NCBI GenBank assembly: GCA_944326115.1
Contig: CALVCQ010000003.1
Coordinates: 1-64,000 of the forward strand
Reading direction: 5' to 3'
DNA: 64,000 bases
From: Candidatus Gastranaerophilales bacterium
GTDB taxonomy: Bacteria; Cyanobacteriota; Vampirovibrionia; Gastranaerophilales; Gastranaerophilaceae
The position numbers and the translations under genes were made by a program. Shown one piece after another: positions 53,421 to 62,344 of the stretch. Each line of letters begins with the position of its first letter. Positions within the stretch are counted from its first letter, which is position 1. The notes beneath the pieces were generated by a model, which was not told the DNA's origin, ran no database searches, and saw nothing but the letters and a program-made list of their open reading frames with translations.

Positions 53421-54101
53421 ATGTTTAAAGAAACAAAAACCCATGAGGTCACAACAGACGTAGTAATTTTTACAATAAAAGATGACCAGTTAAAAGTATT
53501 GCTGGTTAAACGTGCTCATGAGCCGTTTAAAGGCAAATGGGCTTTACCGGGCGGTTATATTAGAATTTCTGAAACTCTTGATGATGCGGCTTTGCGTATT
53601 CTTAAAGAAAAAACAAACGTACAAAATATTTATCTTGAGCAGTTGTATACCTTCGGTGATCCTCTTCGTCACCCGAATTCACGTGTAATTACATGTGCGT
53701 ATTTTGCGCTTATTCGTTCTGATGATATTGTTCTGTCATTTGAAGAAAATACGGAAATTACAGAGGTAAAATGGCATCCTGTTAACAGTCTGCCGGCACT
53801 TGCTTTTGACCACAAAGAAATTATTGAGTATTCGCTGAAGAGAACAAGAGAACGTCTCGAGTTCTGTCCTATTGCGTTCCAGCTTTTACCGCAAAAATTT
53901 ACGCTTACTGAATTACAAAAAGCTTACGAAATGATTCTTATGAAGAAGCTTGATAAAAGAAATTTCAGAAAAAAATTTTTGTCCCTTGCTATTTTAAAAG
54001 AGCTAGATGAATACACAAAATCTGGTTCAAAAAGACCGGCACGCTTGTATTCCTTTGACAAGATTACCTTAAACTCAAAAAGAGGTCATTTCTTTTCATA
54101 A
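53421..54101 (+). CDS. NrtR-like Nudix regulator of NAD metabolism
   Basis: The 226-residue protein has an N-terminal Nudix domain and a C-terminal winged-helix region (about 150-226), the NrtR layout. The Nudix region reads LPGGYIRISETLDDAALRILKEKTNV. The catalytic REUxEE box is altered to RILKEK, so hydrolysis is probably lost, as in regulatory members. KTHEVTTDVVIFTIKDDQLKVLLVKRAHEPFKGKW is typical of this group. It could repress NAD genes such as nadB in response to ADP-ribose-type signals. Regulation is inferred only. Confidence 0.8.
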   Translation: MFKETKTHEVTTDVVIFTIKDDQLKVLLVKRAHEPFKGKWALPGGYIRISETLDDAALRILKEKTNVQNIYLEQLYTFGDPLRHPNSRVITCAYFALIRSDDIVLSFEENTEITEVKWHPVNSLPALAFDHKEIIEYSLKRTRERLEFCPIAFQLLPQKFTLTELQKAYEMILMKKLDKRNFRKKFLSLAILKELDEYTKSGSKRPARLYSFDKITLNSKRGHFFS

Positions 54102-54262
54102 ATTGGTACGGATACATTCCTTATAAAGAATGGTATACAATGTTTTAACAACAACTGGATATTGTTTTATTCGATTTTAATTAAAATCTCCTTATTTTAT
54201 ATGATACAGATTAAATGTTATAAGATATAATTAATGCTGGGATAGTATTATAGAGATTTTTT

Positions 54263-57200
54263 ATGTTACAGGAAGCTACAAAAATTATTCAATCTGCGTT
54301 TCATGACAGTTTTATAAAAAGATTGAGTCTATATTTGCATGATTGTGTCAGGGAAGAAGTGCAAAGTTCCACTTTTAGAAATTTAAAGCAGGATAAAGAT
54401 AATAAATGGATATTTTTAAAAGGCGAAGAAGAGTTATTTGCGCATTTTGATAAACCATTGCTTCTTGACGGTTCTGACAGTGATTTAACGGAGCTGATGA
54501 TTCAAAGCGAAATGAGTCAGAAGGATAAGTATCTTATATACGGACATTTATTTCTGGTTGGGAAGAATTCTCATTCCAAAAGAAAAAATGAATTTTTAAC
54601 ACCGCTTTTGTATGCGCCATGTAAGCTCGAAAGGGAAGGGGTAAATATTACCTGTACATTGCAGGATGACGTTTTATCATTAAATACCGGTGCGCTTACT
54701 GCATTGATGAGAAAAAGTGATGATGAAGATGAGATGGAGCACATGTTAGACGGTCTGCTCGAAGTTGTACCGGAACTTCCGTTAACAAAGGACGGACTTG
54801 ATATATTTTTAACAACACTAAAATCAATACTGCCGGATGTAGAGGTGTCTTTAGAGCATGAAGATGACGCAAATGAAAATTTTGTTAAAGATGATGCAGA
54901 TGCTTTTTATCAGAAAATAGATGCTGATAATGTGGATGAATTTTTGGAGGATAATGATCTGGATTCTCCTAAACCTGCAATCAAACTTGATAAAGTTTCC
55001 ATAACAAATCAGAGTGCCGTTATTTTGACTAAACGTCCTTCTGTCACAGCGGGTGTATTGCATGAACTGAAACAGATTGCTGAAAAACCAAGCGGTGTTT
55101 TCCGTGAATCAGCACTATCCGTAGTAAATGACGAGTATCTTAGAGGTATTGGAAAATTATTTGAGAAATCAACAAAAGATAAAAAAGAAATAAAGGATTT
55201 TGCTGCTGTCACACCTTTATCTCTTAGCGATTCTCAAGAAGATGTAATCAAAAAAATAGAACAAAACCCTCTTCTTGCAGTATACGGACCTCCGGGAACA
55301 GGAAAATCTCAAACAATAGTAAACCTCGTTTCTCATCTTGTTGCAAATGGCAAGACAGTTCTTGTTGCTTCAAGAATGGATAAAGCTGTGGATGTTGTTG
55401 CGGAAAGATTGAATGAACTCGGTGCACCTTTTCTGGCTTTAAGAGCAGGTCGGCTTAATTACCAGAAGCAATTGAGCTTTCAACTGCAGGATTTGATTGC
55501 AAATAAAGTTGATATTGATACAGGTTTTGAAGATGCAATACTTGTTGATGTTGATGATATGTACGATCTTTTAAAGGCTGTTAAAGAGCTTGAAAATAAA
55601 TGTGAGAAAATCATAGAACTTGAAAAAGAATGGCAGGAAATAATAACAAAGAAAGAAGCATTAGAGTCAGATTTAGGCGAACATTTGTTTATAAAAAGCA
55701 AGCTTAAAAAAGATGAAATTGATGAAATAAAAAAGGTTCTGTCATCCATTGAAAAAAATCTTGAAAAAACAGGATTTTTTACAAATATTTCAAACACATT
55801 TTCTGCAATTAAGTTAAAGAAAATTTTAAATACATCTAAACTTCCGTCAGATCCTGAATCCATTATGCGCTTGTCACTTGAATTACAGTCAGAGGAAATG
55901 GATTGCACTGCAAGAATGACCGAGACAAGGATACATAAGATTGGCAATATACATCAGTTATTGTCACAAATTAAGCAGTTGAAAAAAAGACAAAGATCTC
56001 TTGCTGTTGACATACTTAAAAATAAAAGAAGAGAATCTTTAAAAGGACTTTTGCGTGATCAGATAAAAAGACAAAGACTTATTATTCATACAAAAGCAAT
56101 TGTTGAAAGAAAGAAAAATCTGCAAAACAGATTGCTGGAGGAAGAAGATTTTACACCGCTTCTGGAAGCATTCCCCTGCTGGTGTGTAACGACATACGCT
56201 GTATCCGGCTCGCTTCCTATGAAACCCGGATTGTTTGATGTTGCTATTATTGATGAAGCTTCTCAGTGTGATATAGCTAGTTGTTTTCCTATACTGTTCA
56301 GAGCAAAAAAAGCTGTAATTGTTGGAGACGACAAGCAGCTTCCGCATTTGTCTTTTCTGGAAAAAGCAAAAGAGCAATCTTTTCTCAGTCAGTATAATAT
56401 TCCGGATAAGTATCAGCTTATGTGGAGATTCAGGACAAACTCCATGTTTGACCTTGCTAATTATTACTCAACAAATCCTGTGCTGCTTGATGAGCATTTC
56501 AGAAGTTATTATCCGATTATACAATTCAGTAATCAGGAATTTTACGGTAATCGGATAAGAATTATGACCAAAGACTCGGGAACTAATGATGTACTTGAAC
56601 TTCATCTTGTAAAAGACGGAAAAGTAGATTCAGATGCTACAAGAAACATGCCTGAAGTTGAAGCTGTAGTAAAAAGAATTCATGAAATTATACTTGATGA
56701 TTCACAAAACGGTGATGAGGACAATCCGGTTTCAATCGGCGTAGTTTCTCCTTTCAGAGGGCAGGTCGATTTAATAGAAAAAGCAATAAGGCAAGTTTTA
56801 ACTGAATCAACAATAAGAAGACATCGTATAGAAGTTGGCACAGCACATACTTTTCAGGGTGATGAGAGAGACGTTATAATATTCTCTCTTGCTGTGGCTG
56901 ATAATAGTTTCTCTCAGAGTCTTACGTTTTTACAAAAACCGAATCTGTTTAACGTTGCAATAACCCGTGCAAGAAAAAAATTGATTACATTTCTTTCAAG
57001 AGATCCCAAAAATTTGCCGCCGGGGTTGTTGAAAGACTATATAGAGTACATACAACGCTATGTTGATGCTGCAAAAGAGGATGAATTTTCTGCAAAATGT
57101 AAATTTAAAAATTCGTTTGAACAATCTGTTGCTCAGGCATTTATTATGGAAGGCTTTAGTGTTAGAGTCGGTATAGAAGCTGCAGGAGTTATTCCTGACA

Positions 57201-57406
57201 TTATTTTAAATGATGAATCCGGCACTGAGCTCATTCTGGAAATAGACGGTGTTGAAGATATTAAAAAATCTAATATATCCGATATAAAAAAACAAACAAT
57301 ACTTGAGCGTGCCGGCTATAAAGTTGAAAGAATATCCTACCGTGAATGGGTGCACAGTTCTCCGGCATGTATTGATAGAATAAAGAAAATCTTTACAGGT
57401 ATTTAG
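54263..57406 (+). CDS. SF1 (UPF1/DNA2-like) helicase fused to a PD-(D/E)xK-type nuclease domain
   Basis: The 1047-residue protein starts with an uncharacterised region (1-300, partly acidic). The SF1 motor follows: Walker A YGPPGTGKSQT (about 344), motif II IIDEASQCD, motif III VGDDKQLPH, GTAHTFQGDERDVIIFS and NVAITRARKKL. An insertion with coiled coil lies between motifs I and II. The last about 90 residues (SFEQSVAQAFIMEGFSV, GVIPDIIL, ELILEIDG) resemble a DUF559/MTES_1575-like endonuclease. Such fusions occur alone and in defence islands; no other defence genes are seen here. No ribosome binding site is evident. Function inferred. Confidence 0.85.
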   Translation: MLQEATKIIQSAFHDSFIKRLSLYLHDCVREEVQSSTFRNLKQDKDNKWIFLKGEEELFAHFDKPLLLDGSDSDLTELMIQSEMSQKDKYLIYGHLFLVGKNSHSKRKNEFLTPLLYAPCKLEREGVNITCTLQDDVLSLNTGALTALMRKSDDEDEMEHMLDGLLEVVPELPLTKDGLDIFLTTLKSILPDVEVSLEHEDDANENFVKDDADAFYQKIDADNVDEFLEDNDLDSPKPAIKLDKVSITNQSAVILTKRPSVTAGVLHELKQIAEKPSGVFRESALSVVNDEYLRGIGKLFEKSTKDKKEIKDFAAVTPLSLSDSQEDVIKKIEQNPLLAVYGPPGTGKSQTIVNLVSHLVANGKTVLVASRMDKAVDVVAERLNELGAPFLALRAGRLNYQKQLSFQLQDLIANKVDIDTGFEDAILVDVDDMYDLLKAVKELENKCEKIIELEKEWQEIITKKEALESDLGEHLFIKSKLKKDEIDEIKKVLSSIEKNLEKTGFFTNISNTFSAIKLKKILNTSKLPSDPESIMRLSLELQSEEMDCTARMTETRIHKIGNIHQLLSQIKQLKKRQRSLAVDILKNKRRESLKGLLRDQIKRQRLIIHTKAIVERKKNLQNRLLEEEDFTPLLEAFPCWCVTTYAVSGSLPMKPGLFDVAIIDEASQCDIASCFPILFRAKKAVIVGDDKQLPHLSFLEKAKEQSFLSQYNIPDKYQLMWRFRTNSMFDLANYYSTNPVLLDEHFRSYYPIIQFSNQEFYGNRIRIMTKDSGTNDVLELHLVKDGKVDSDATRNMPEVEAVVKRIHEIILDDSQNGDEDNPVSIGVVSPFRGQVDLIEKAIRQVLTESTIRRHRIEVGTAHTFQGDERDVIIFSLAVADNSFSQSLTFLQKPNLFNVAITRARKKLITFLSRDPKNLPPGLLKDYIEYIQRYVDAAKEDEFSAKCKFKNSFEQSVAQAFIMEGFSVRVGIEAAGVIPDIILNDESGTELILEIDGVEDIKKSNISDIKKQTILERAGYKVERISYREWVHSSPACIDRIKKIFTGI

Positions 57407-57429
57407 AATACATTGATTATTAAATTAGA

Positions 57430-57465
57430 AATACGACCGGTAAATCCAGCTTTGCCGGTCGTATT
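57430..57465 (+). terminator. Terminator after the helicase gene
   Basis: The arms AATACGACCGG and CCGGTCGTATT are complementary across 57430-57465, with a TAAA/TTTG extension of the stem (one wobble) inside. The T-tract after it is short. Confidence 0.7.
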
Positions 57466-57571
57466 GTTAAGAATTGTTAAACTATAATTTCTATTTTTGA
57501 ACATTTGTATCTATATATAAGTTATATCTAATGTATATGGTTACACATTGTCATCATGAAAGAAGGTTCTT

Positions 57572-57958
57572 ATGGCATCACAAATTAATTCAATTTCAAA
57601 ATTAACTACAAAAAATGAATTGGCTACAGCAGAGGCGGTATCTTATAAAAGATCACGGAAGTCTGCAATAAAAGAATCAGCTAACAATGAATCAAAATCG
57701 TTAAGTGATATCAAAACAGGTACTGCAGCTGTTGCAAAAATTTCTGAGAAAGCAAAATCTCTTGCCGCAGCAGAATATATAAATCTGACACAAGATGATG
57801 TAAATAATGATTCTAAACAGGTAGCCCCTAAACCTGATAACTCTGAGCATAATGCAGATTATATTGCAGATGAAGATGTATTAAATTTAGGATTATTAGG
57901 CGTTACATCAAAAAACTCTTCTAATAAATGTAATTCACAGTCATTTGGAATAATATAG
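57572..57958 (+). CDS. Small Ser/Lys/Ala-rich hypothetical protein
   Basis: This 128-residue unknown protein has AGAAGG before ATG. It is rich in Ser, Lys, Asn and Ala, with an amphipathic Ala-rich helix around residues 50-70 (TAAVAKISEKAKSLAAAEY). The C-terminal part is Asn/Asp/Ser-rich. No membrane segment is present. It is probably disordered. It converges on the 58143 gene. Confidence 0.7.
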   Translation: MASQINSISKLTTKNELATAEAVSYKRSRKSAIKESANNESKSLSDIKTGTAAVAKISEKAKSLAAAEYINLTQDDVNNDSKQVAPKPDNSEHNADYIADEDVLNLGLLGVTSKNSSNKCNSQSFGII

Positions 57959-58075
57959 CGTACAATTACCTGCTGCTCAAAAAAAATTTAAATTCAGCAC
58001 AGATTACTAATTATTTCTTCATAATTTTGCAAAAGTTTGCTGCAGTATATACATACAGATTATATTTATACGTAT

Positions 58076-58110
58076 AAAGCAAAAGACATATTAGACATGT
58101 CTTTTGCTTT
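58076..58110. terminator. Bidirectional terminator between converging small genes
   Basis: A perfect 14-bp inverted repeat (AAAGCAAAAGACAT / ATGTCTTTTGCTTT) with a 7-base loop separates the 57572 and 58143 genes. Confidence 0.85.
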
Positions 58111-58142
58111 GATTAAGATTTCTTTATACTGTCAATTTATAG

Positions 58143-58391
58143 TTACACCATTTTATTAAATCTGATGTTGTTGGATTGCAGGTTATTGAAAAAATATTCG
58201 TCATATTTTTCAGGTACTTCTGCAATATAGTTCAGACCGCCTTCGTTTATATCACCTTCATTTTTTGCCGGTATTAATTCTACTCTGGGATTTAGACTTA
58301 AATTAAACAGATAAGCAATTTCATCCGGCTTATTTTTGATATTTATATTGTATTTGCCGTGAAAACCAGGTTGATAGTTGTTTATTTGCAT
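58143..58391 (-). CDS. Small hypothetical protein with N-terminal FHG motif
   Basis: This 82-residue unknown protein has an excellent Shine-Dalgarno (AAGGAGGT) before ATG. It begins MQINNYQPGFHGKYNINIKN and ends with LQSNNIRFNKMV. The Phe-x-Gly start and hydrophobic spacing vaguely recall the 2693-3235 protein. It is probably a small alpha/beta protein. No function is assigned. Confidence 0.72.
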   Translation of the reverse strand: MQINNYQPGFHGKYNINIKNKPDEIAYLFNLSLNPRVELIPAKNEGDINEGGLNYIAEVPEKYDEYFFNNLQSNNIRFNKMV

Positions 58392-58960
58392 TTTTACCTC
58401 CTTATGTATATATGTATAAGTCGGCTAAAAAATTTTTTTGCTACCAAATCTTTAGCAGCAAATTTATATAAATAACAAAATTAAAACAGGCTAAGCTGCG
58501 TTAAATTATTTTTTTGTATTTGTTTATATTGCTTTTGAAAGTTTGAAAGTTTAATCAAATCTTTTTCTATATCCTGCAAAAAAGGAGAAATTTTTCTGTA
58601 TTCTATTTTACCGAATATTCTCCTTTTTAACGAGTGTGTCAGGAACAGTCTTTGTTTTGCCCTTGTTATTCCTACATACAAAAGTCGTTTTCTTCATCAA
58701 TTTCTTTTTCTGTTTGTGCTTTATACAAAGGCAGCAGTCCATTTTCGAGACCGGCAATAAATACACAGTTAAATTCCAGTCCTTTAGATGAATGTAATGT
58801 CATTAAAGATATTCTGTCTGCACGTGAATCTATTGTATCTGATTCTTTTGATAATGAAACTTCATGAATAAATTCGTTCCTTTTGTTATGTTTTAGTGCA
58901 AGTTTTTCTAAATATTCCCACACAAATGCGTCGATGCCTTCTTCAAATTCGTGTCTTAAA

Positions 58961-59137
58961 TTTTCATATTGTCAACTGACTCCGACTACTTGTTGAACCT
59001 GTGCAATAAGCAAGTTCAATATTTAACAATAAGTCCGGCACAGCCAACAAGCGCATGGGGTCACTTCCGTAAAATGCTAGACTCGGCGCCACTCGCACTC
59101 CGTGTACCACTCCTACAAGCGAGGTCCCACTCAGACA
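58961..59137. mobile_element. Dispersed element copy B (177 bp)
   Basis: It begins ttttcatattgtcaactg and ends cactcagaca. It has no reading frame. Near the left end is a hairpin (TTGAAC...GTTCAA) and near the right end an imperfect ACTCGC/GCGAGGT stem. It lies within the UvrD pseudogene. No clear target-site duplication is seen. Confidence 0.88.
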
Positions 59138-59364
59138 TTTTTTAGCTGTTCGCTTACACTTGAATTATTATTTAAACTTTTTAGCAATTTTCTTATCATT
59201 TTTTTAGTGCAAAGTAAATCGTCTGATAGTTTTATAAACGGCATACCTGATCTTGTCAGAGCTTCTTCAAGAGGTTTTAGCTGTAATGACGTTCTATACA
59301 ATATAGCAAAATCGCCAAAAGAAAATTCTTCTTTTTGTCCGTCAGAGCGGTCAGAGTCTATCGA

Positions 59365-59540
59365 TTTTCATATTGTCAACTGACTCCGACTACTTGTTGA
59401 ACCTGTGCAATAAGCAAGTTCAATATTTAACAATAAGTCCGGCACAGCCAACAAGCGCATGGGGTCACTTCCGTAAAATGCTAGACTCGGCGCCATCGCA
59501 CTCCGTGTACCACTCCTACAAGCGAGGTCCCACTCAGACA
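59365..59540. mobile_element. Dispersed element copy C (176 bp)
   Basis: It is the same orientation as copy B and differs by about one missing base (cgccatcgcac instead of cgccactcgcac). It occupies the UvrD gene where motif II should be. The flanks hold tttt/attt-rich sequence but no exact repeat. Confidence 0.88.
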
Positions 59541-60108
59541 ATTTCCTTCTTATTGTTGAATAATTTTAACGTAAGCGCAATCAAATCGTCGAAATACAGC
59601 ATATTATCAGGAATATCTGAATCGTTATAAAGTGATTTTTCTTCTTCCGTAATTATATGGAACTCTTCAGGCAAACCTGCTGCAGCATAGTTTTCTTTTA
59701 ACACGGAAAATGATAACGAATGGAATGTGTGAATATTGACTGAATGTTCTCTTGTATCAAGAAGTAATGATATTCTGTCATTCATTTCATGTGCCGCTTT
59801 TTTTGTAAAAGTGATTGCAAGGCAGTTATTTGCTGGAATTTGTTTTTCTTTAATTAAATATACAATACGCACTGTAAGCACAGTTGTTTTTCCGGAACCG
59901 GGACCTGCTGTTATCACAATATTTTTGGAAGAGCTTTGAATGGCTGACAGCTGGTATTCATCCGGTGTTGCAAATTTTGTATTTTCTGCTTTTTGTCTGC
60001 AATTATTATTGATATTTATAGAATATTCTTTTGTAACAGATGTTTTTAATTTATTCTTGTTATTTTCTTCTATTTTGTCCTCAGGAATTTCTATATCAAG
60101 TTTTAAGT

Positions 60109-61362
60109 TTAAAGAGTTTTTTTTACAATTTCATTTTCGTTGAATAATTTTATGACACCGTATTCTCCATCATAACCCGGCTGCCTTATTACATCTCCTT
60201 TTCTTAATCTTTTAATTCCCTCTGCAAGAATGGGGGAATGAACTTTTTCTATATCTTCAACCGGTACCGTAGTAAGAATGGATAACTCTGAGCCTAGTTT
60301 ATTTATTAAATTTTCGTATTCGAGTGTAACTGATTTACTGGATGCGCCTACCTGCATTATTTCGGAAAGAATTTCTGCAAGAGGTACAAGACTTACTACC
60401 TTTCCTGCCGTAGATGGCGGAATAATTTTACCTTTTCTGTCAGAAAGTTCATAAACTCTGTTGGCTACACCAATTGTAAGCGGTTTTCCGCAAATAGGAC
60501 AAATTCCGTTTAATTTTTGTGTTTCATCCGGAGTCAGACAAATATTACACTTTCTGTGTCCGTCGTCATGGTATTTTCCTTCTTCGGGAAAGAATTCAAC
60601 TGTACCGACATATCCCTTGCCTGTCTTTAATGCGTTCATTATACTGAAATAATCAGGTACTGTATCAAAAATAGTGGCTTCTCTTGCAAGTTTCGAAGGT
60701 GAATGCGCATCAGAATTTGAAACCAGCCTGAATTTATCAAGACTTGAAACATGCCAGTTCATTTCGGGATCGGATGACAACCCTGTTTCTACTGCAAAAA
60801 TGTGCGAAGATAAATCCTCATAGCACTCTTCTATAGAGTTAAAACCTGACTTTGACCCGAGAACAGAAAACCATGGTGTCCATATATGGGCAGGAATTAT
60901 ATAACTTCCTTCTCCCGATTCAAGAACAGTCTCGAGAAGGTTTCTTGAATCCAGTCCCAGTATCGGTCTACCGTCGGATTTTATATTGCCGATTGCGGAC
61001 AATTTTTCTCTAAAATTTTGTGCTGATTCCATATTGGGAGAAAAAACTACGTGGTGTACTTTTCTTGTTTTATCGCCTTTTTTGTAAATAGTTGAAATTT
61101 CAACAGACAACAAAAAGTAAACAGGATTTTGAGGCTTTAAAATGTGTCTTTCTATGTCCGCTCGCAGCCTGAATACACCGTTTCCCGCAGGTACAAGCTT
61201 TTCTTTAATTTCTTCAAACCAGGCAGGATGAGTAAAATCGCCTGTTGAAATAACACTTAAACCTTTTTTTTGCGCTCATAGCGCAAGTTCTTCAAGATTG
61301 CAGTTTTTGCTTGTTGCTCTTGAATATTTAGAATGAATATGTAAATCCGCATAAAATTGCAT
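60109..61362 (-). pseudogene. EndoQ-like PHP module of the fusion
   Basis: This part resembles EndoQ, an endonuclease that cuts next to deaminated bases. After the internal TGA it continues with STGDFTHPAWFEEI, VHHVVFSP, IIPAHIWTPWFSVLGSKSGF, FAVETGLSSDPEMNWH and LVSNSDAHSPSKLAREA. A four-Cys zinc part (CNIC and CPICG) follows. Apart from the TGA, its motifs look complete. The longest open segment is 60109-61275. Without suppression of the TGA, the first 28 codons cannot be joined to the rest. Confidence 0.8.
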
Positions 61363-61494
61363 TATATTGCTCCCGATTCAGATTGTATGTTAATTTTAAT
61401 CCAAATTTCTTTAAAATGTCTATAACATACAAAAATCCTGAAAAATTTGGTTTTCTGACAGTCAATTTTTATGATAGAATCTTTTTATAAAATT

Positions 61495-61671
61495 TGTCTG
61501 AGTGGGACCTCGCTTGTAGGAGTGGTACACGGAGTGCGAGTGGCGCCGAGTCTAGCATTTTACGGAAGTGACCCCATGCGCTTGTTGACTGTGCCGGACT
61601 TATTGTTAAATATTGAACTTGCTTATTGCACAGGTTCAACAAGTAGTCGGAGTCAGTTGACAATATGAAAA
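61495..61671. mobile_element. Dispersed element copy D (177 bp), inverted
   Basis: Inverted relative to A, B and C; its reverse complement differs from copy B at a single base by eye. It lies between the pseudogene start (61362) and the MerR gene, ending nine bases before the MerR Shine-Dalgarno. Confidence 0.88.
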
Positions 61672-61692
61672 TCTGGTATGAGGGATATACAT

Positions 61693-62112
61693 ATGTATAC
61701 AATAAAAGAAGTTGCAGAAAAAATGGATGTGTCGGAACATACTCTCAGGTTTTGGGCAAAATGCGGCTTTTTCCCTTTTGTAAAAAGAAATGAAAATAAT
61801 ACAAGATTATTTTCAGACAGTGATCTTGATTGGGTAAAAATAGTAAAATGTCTTCGTTCTGTTGGTACAGAAAATAAGTCAATTAAACGATATATTGATT
61901 TATGTATTGCAGGAGATTCCACTATAGCAGAAAGATATGACATTATTAAAACTACAAAACAAAAGGCACTAAACCAAATGGATGTGCTAAAAAAGCAACT
62001 CGCTATACTGGATTATAAAGAAGATTTTTATCAGAATCTTATAAAAAATAATTTAAAAGATGTCTGGAATCCGATAAACAAATTAACTTCAGAAGATTCA
62101 GCGGTGCGTTAA
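61693..62112 (+). CDS. MerR-family transcriptional regulator
   Basis: From ATG 61693 the product has 139 residues: an N-terminal winged-helix HTH (YTIKEVAEKMDVSEHTLRFWAKCGFF), a recognition part with TRLFSDSDLDWVKIVKCLRSVG, and a C-terminal coiled coil (about 90-120) for dimerisation. No effector-binding domain or metal Cys set is seen, so the signal is unknown. GAGGGA is well spaced to this ATG. Element D abuts its leader. The converging neighbour is hsp20. Confidence 0.9.
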   Translation: MYTIKEVAEKMDVSEHTLRFWAKCGFFPFVKRNENNTRLFSDSDLDWVKIVKCLRSVGTENKSIKRYIDLCIAGDSTIAERYDIIKTTKQKALNQMDVLKKQLAILDYKEDFYQNLIKNNLKDVWNPINKLTSEDSAVR

Positions 62113-62278
62113 GCTTGAATATCTATTTACACTTTCTATCTAAACTTCTCAAAAAAATACGATTTTCCTCTGTATTACTTAGCATCCGTAAACGACAGGA
62201 GCATATATACGATTGCTAATAAGATTTTACTATCTGTTTTTGTATATCAACTTTCATAAAACAAAGCAGGCTTACAAC

Positions 62279-62310
62279 GCATATACCGGCTCAATTGAGC
62301 CGGTATATGC
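62279..62310. terminator. 32-bp perfect palindrome between merR and hsp20
   Basis: GCATATACCGGCTCAA with TTGAGCCGGTATATGC is perfect, with AATT at the centre. It lies between converging genes and probably acts as a bidirectional terminator, though no strong T-tract follows. Confidence 0.7.
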
Positions 62311-62344
62311 TAAACAATTTCAAAAATTATTGTCTTAAAATGAA

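Larger units (their letters stand above)
58481..60108 (-). pseudogene. UvrD/PcrA helicase module, broken
   Basis: Segments in order are as follows. 59917-59543 has Walker A TAGPGSGKTTVLTVRI, HTFHSLSFSVL and FDDLIALTLKLF. 59364-59138 has FGDFAILYRTSLQLKPLEEAL. 58960-58672 has ISLMTLHSSKGLEFNCVFIAGLENG. 58681-58481 has VGITRAKQRLFLTHS. Elements C and B lie exactly at the breaks between the first and second, and second and third segments. Motifs II and III are absent between the first two. The upstream linker before Walker A reads in frame back to about 60116. It cannot encode an active helicase as it stands. Confidence 0.85.
58481..61362 (-). pseudogene. Decayed EndoQ-UvrD fusion gene
   Basis: The frame starts at ATG 61362 (MQFYADLHIHSKYSRATSK), the PHP/EndoQ N-terminus. 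Codon 29 is TGA (61276-61278), where EndoQ relatives usually have Trp (LALxAQKKGLSVISTGDFTHP). The EndoQ frame ends near 60109, and the UvrD frame resumes one base shifted across an A8 run (60117-60124). UvrD parts follow, interrupted by elements C and B. A second frameshift lies in an A-run at about 58688-58691: adding one A restores EEKRLLYVGITRAK. The UvrD motif II (DExxQ) and motif III region is missing. All these changes together argue for a pseudogene, although a misassembly cannot be excluded. Confidence 0.9.

Noticed and set aside
54263-57406. Defence island around the helicase-nuclease
   Set aside because: Neighbours are a Nudix regulator, small unknowns and a broken repair gene; no restriction, CRISPR, toxin-antitoxin or phage genes are visible.
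61276-61278. Reassignment of TGA to Trp in this genome
   Set aside because: Many intact genes here (panB, rluD, mnmD, ribBA) end in TGA, and Trp uses TGG, so only this decayed gene has an internal TGA.
61270-61285. Selenocysteine insertion (SECIS) at the EndoQ TGA
   Set aside because: The expected residue is Trp, and the hairpin encloses the TGA rather than following it at the usual distance.
61469-61702. Reading frames inside the dispersed elements
   Set aside because: The same frames recur in every copy as a result of repetition and have no start signals or protein-like composition.
62279-62310. MerR operator between the converging genes
   Set aside because: The palindrome is downstream of both genes, where a terminator is expected.
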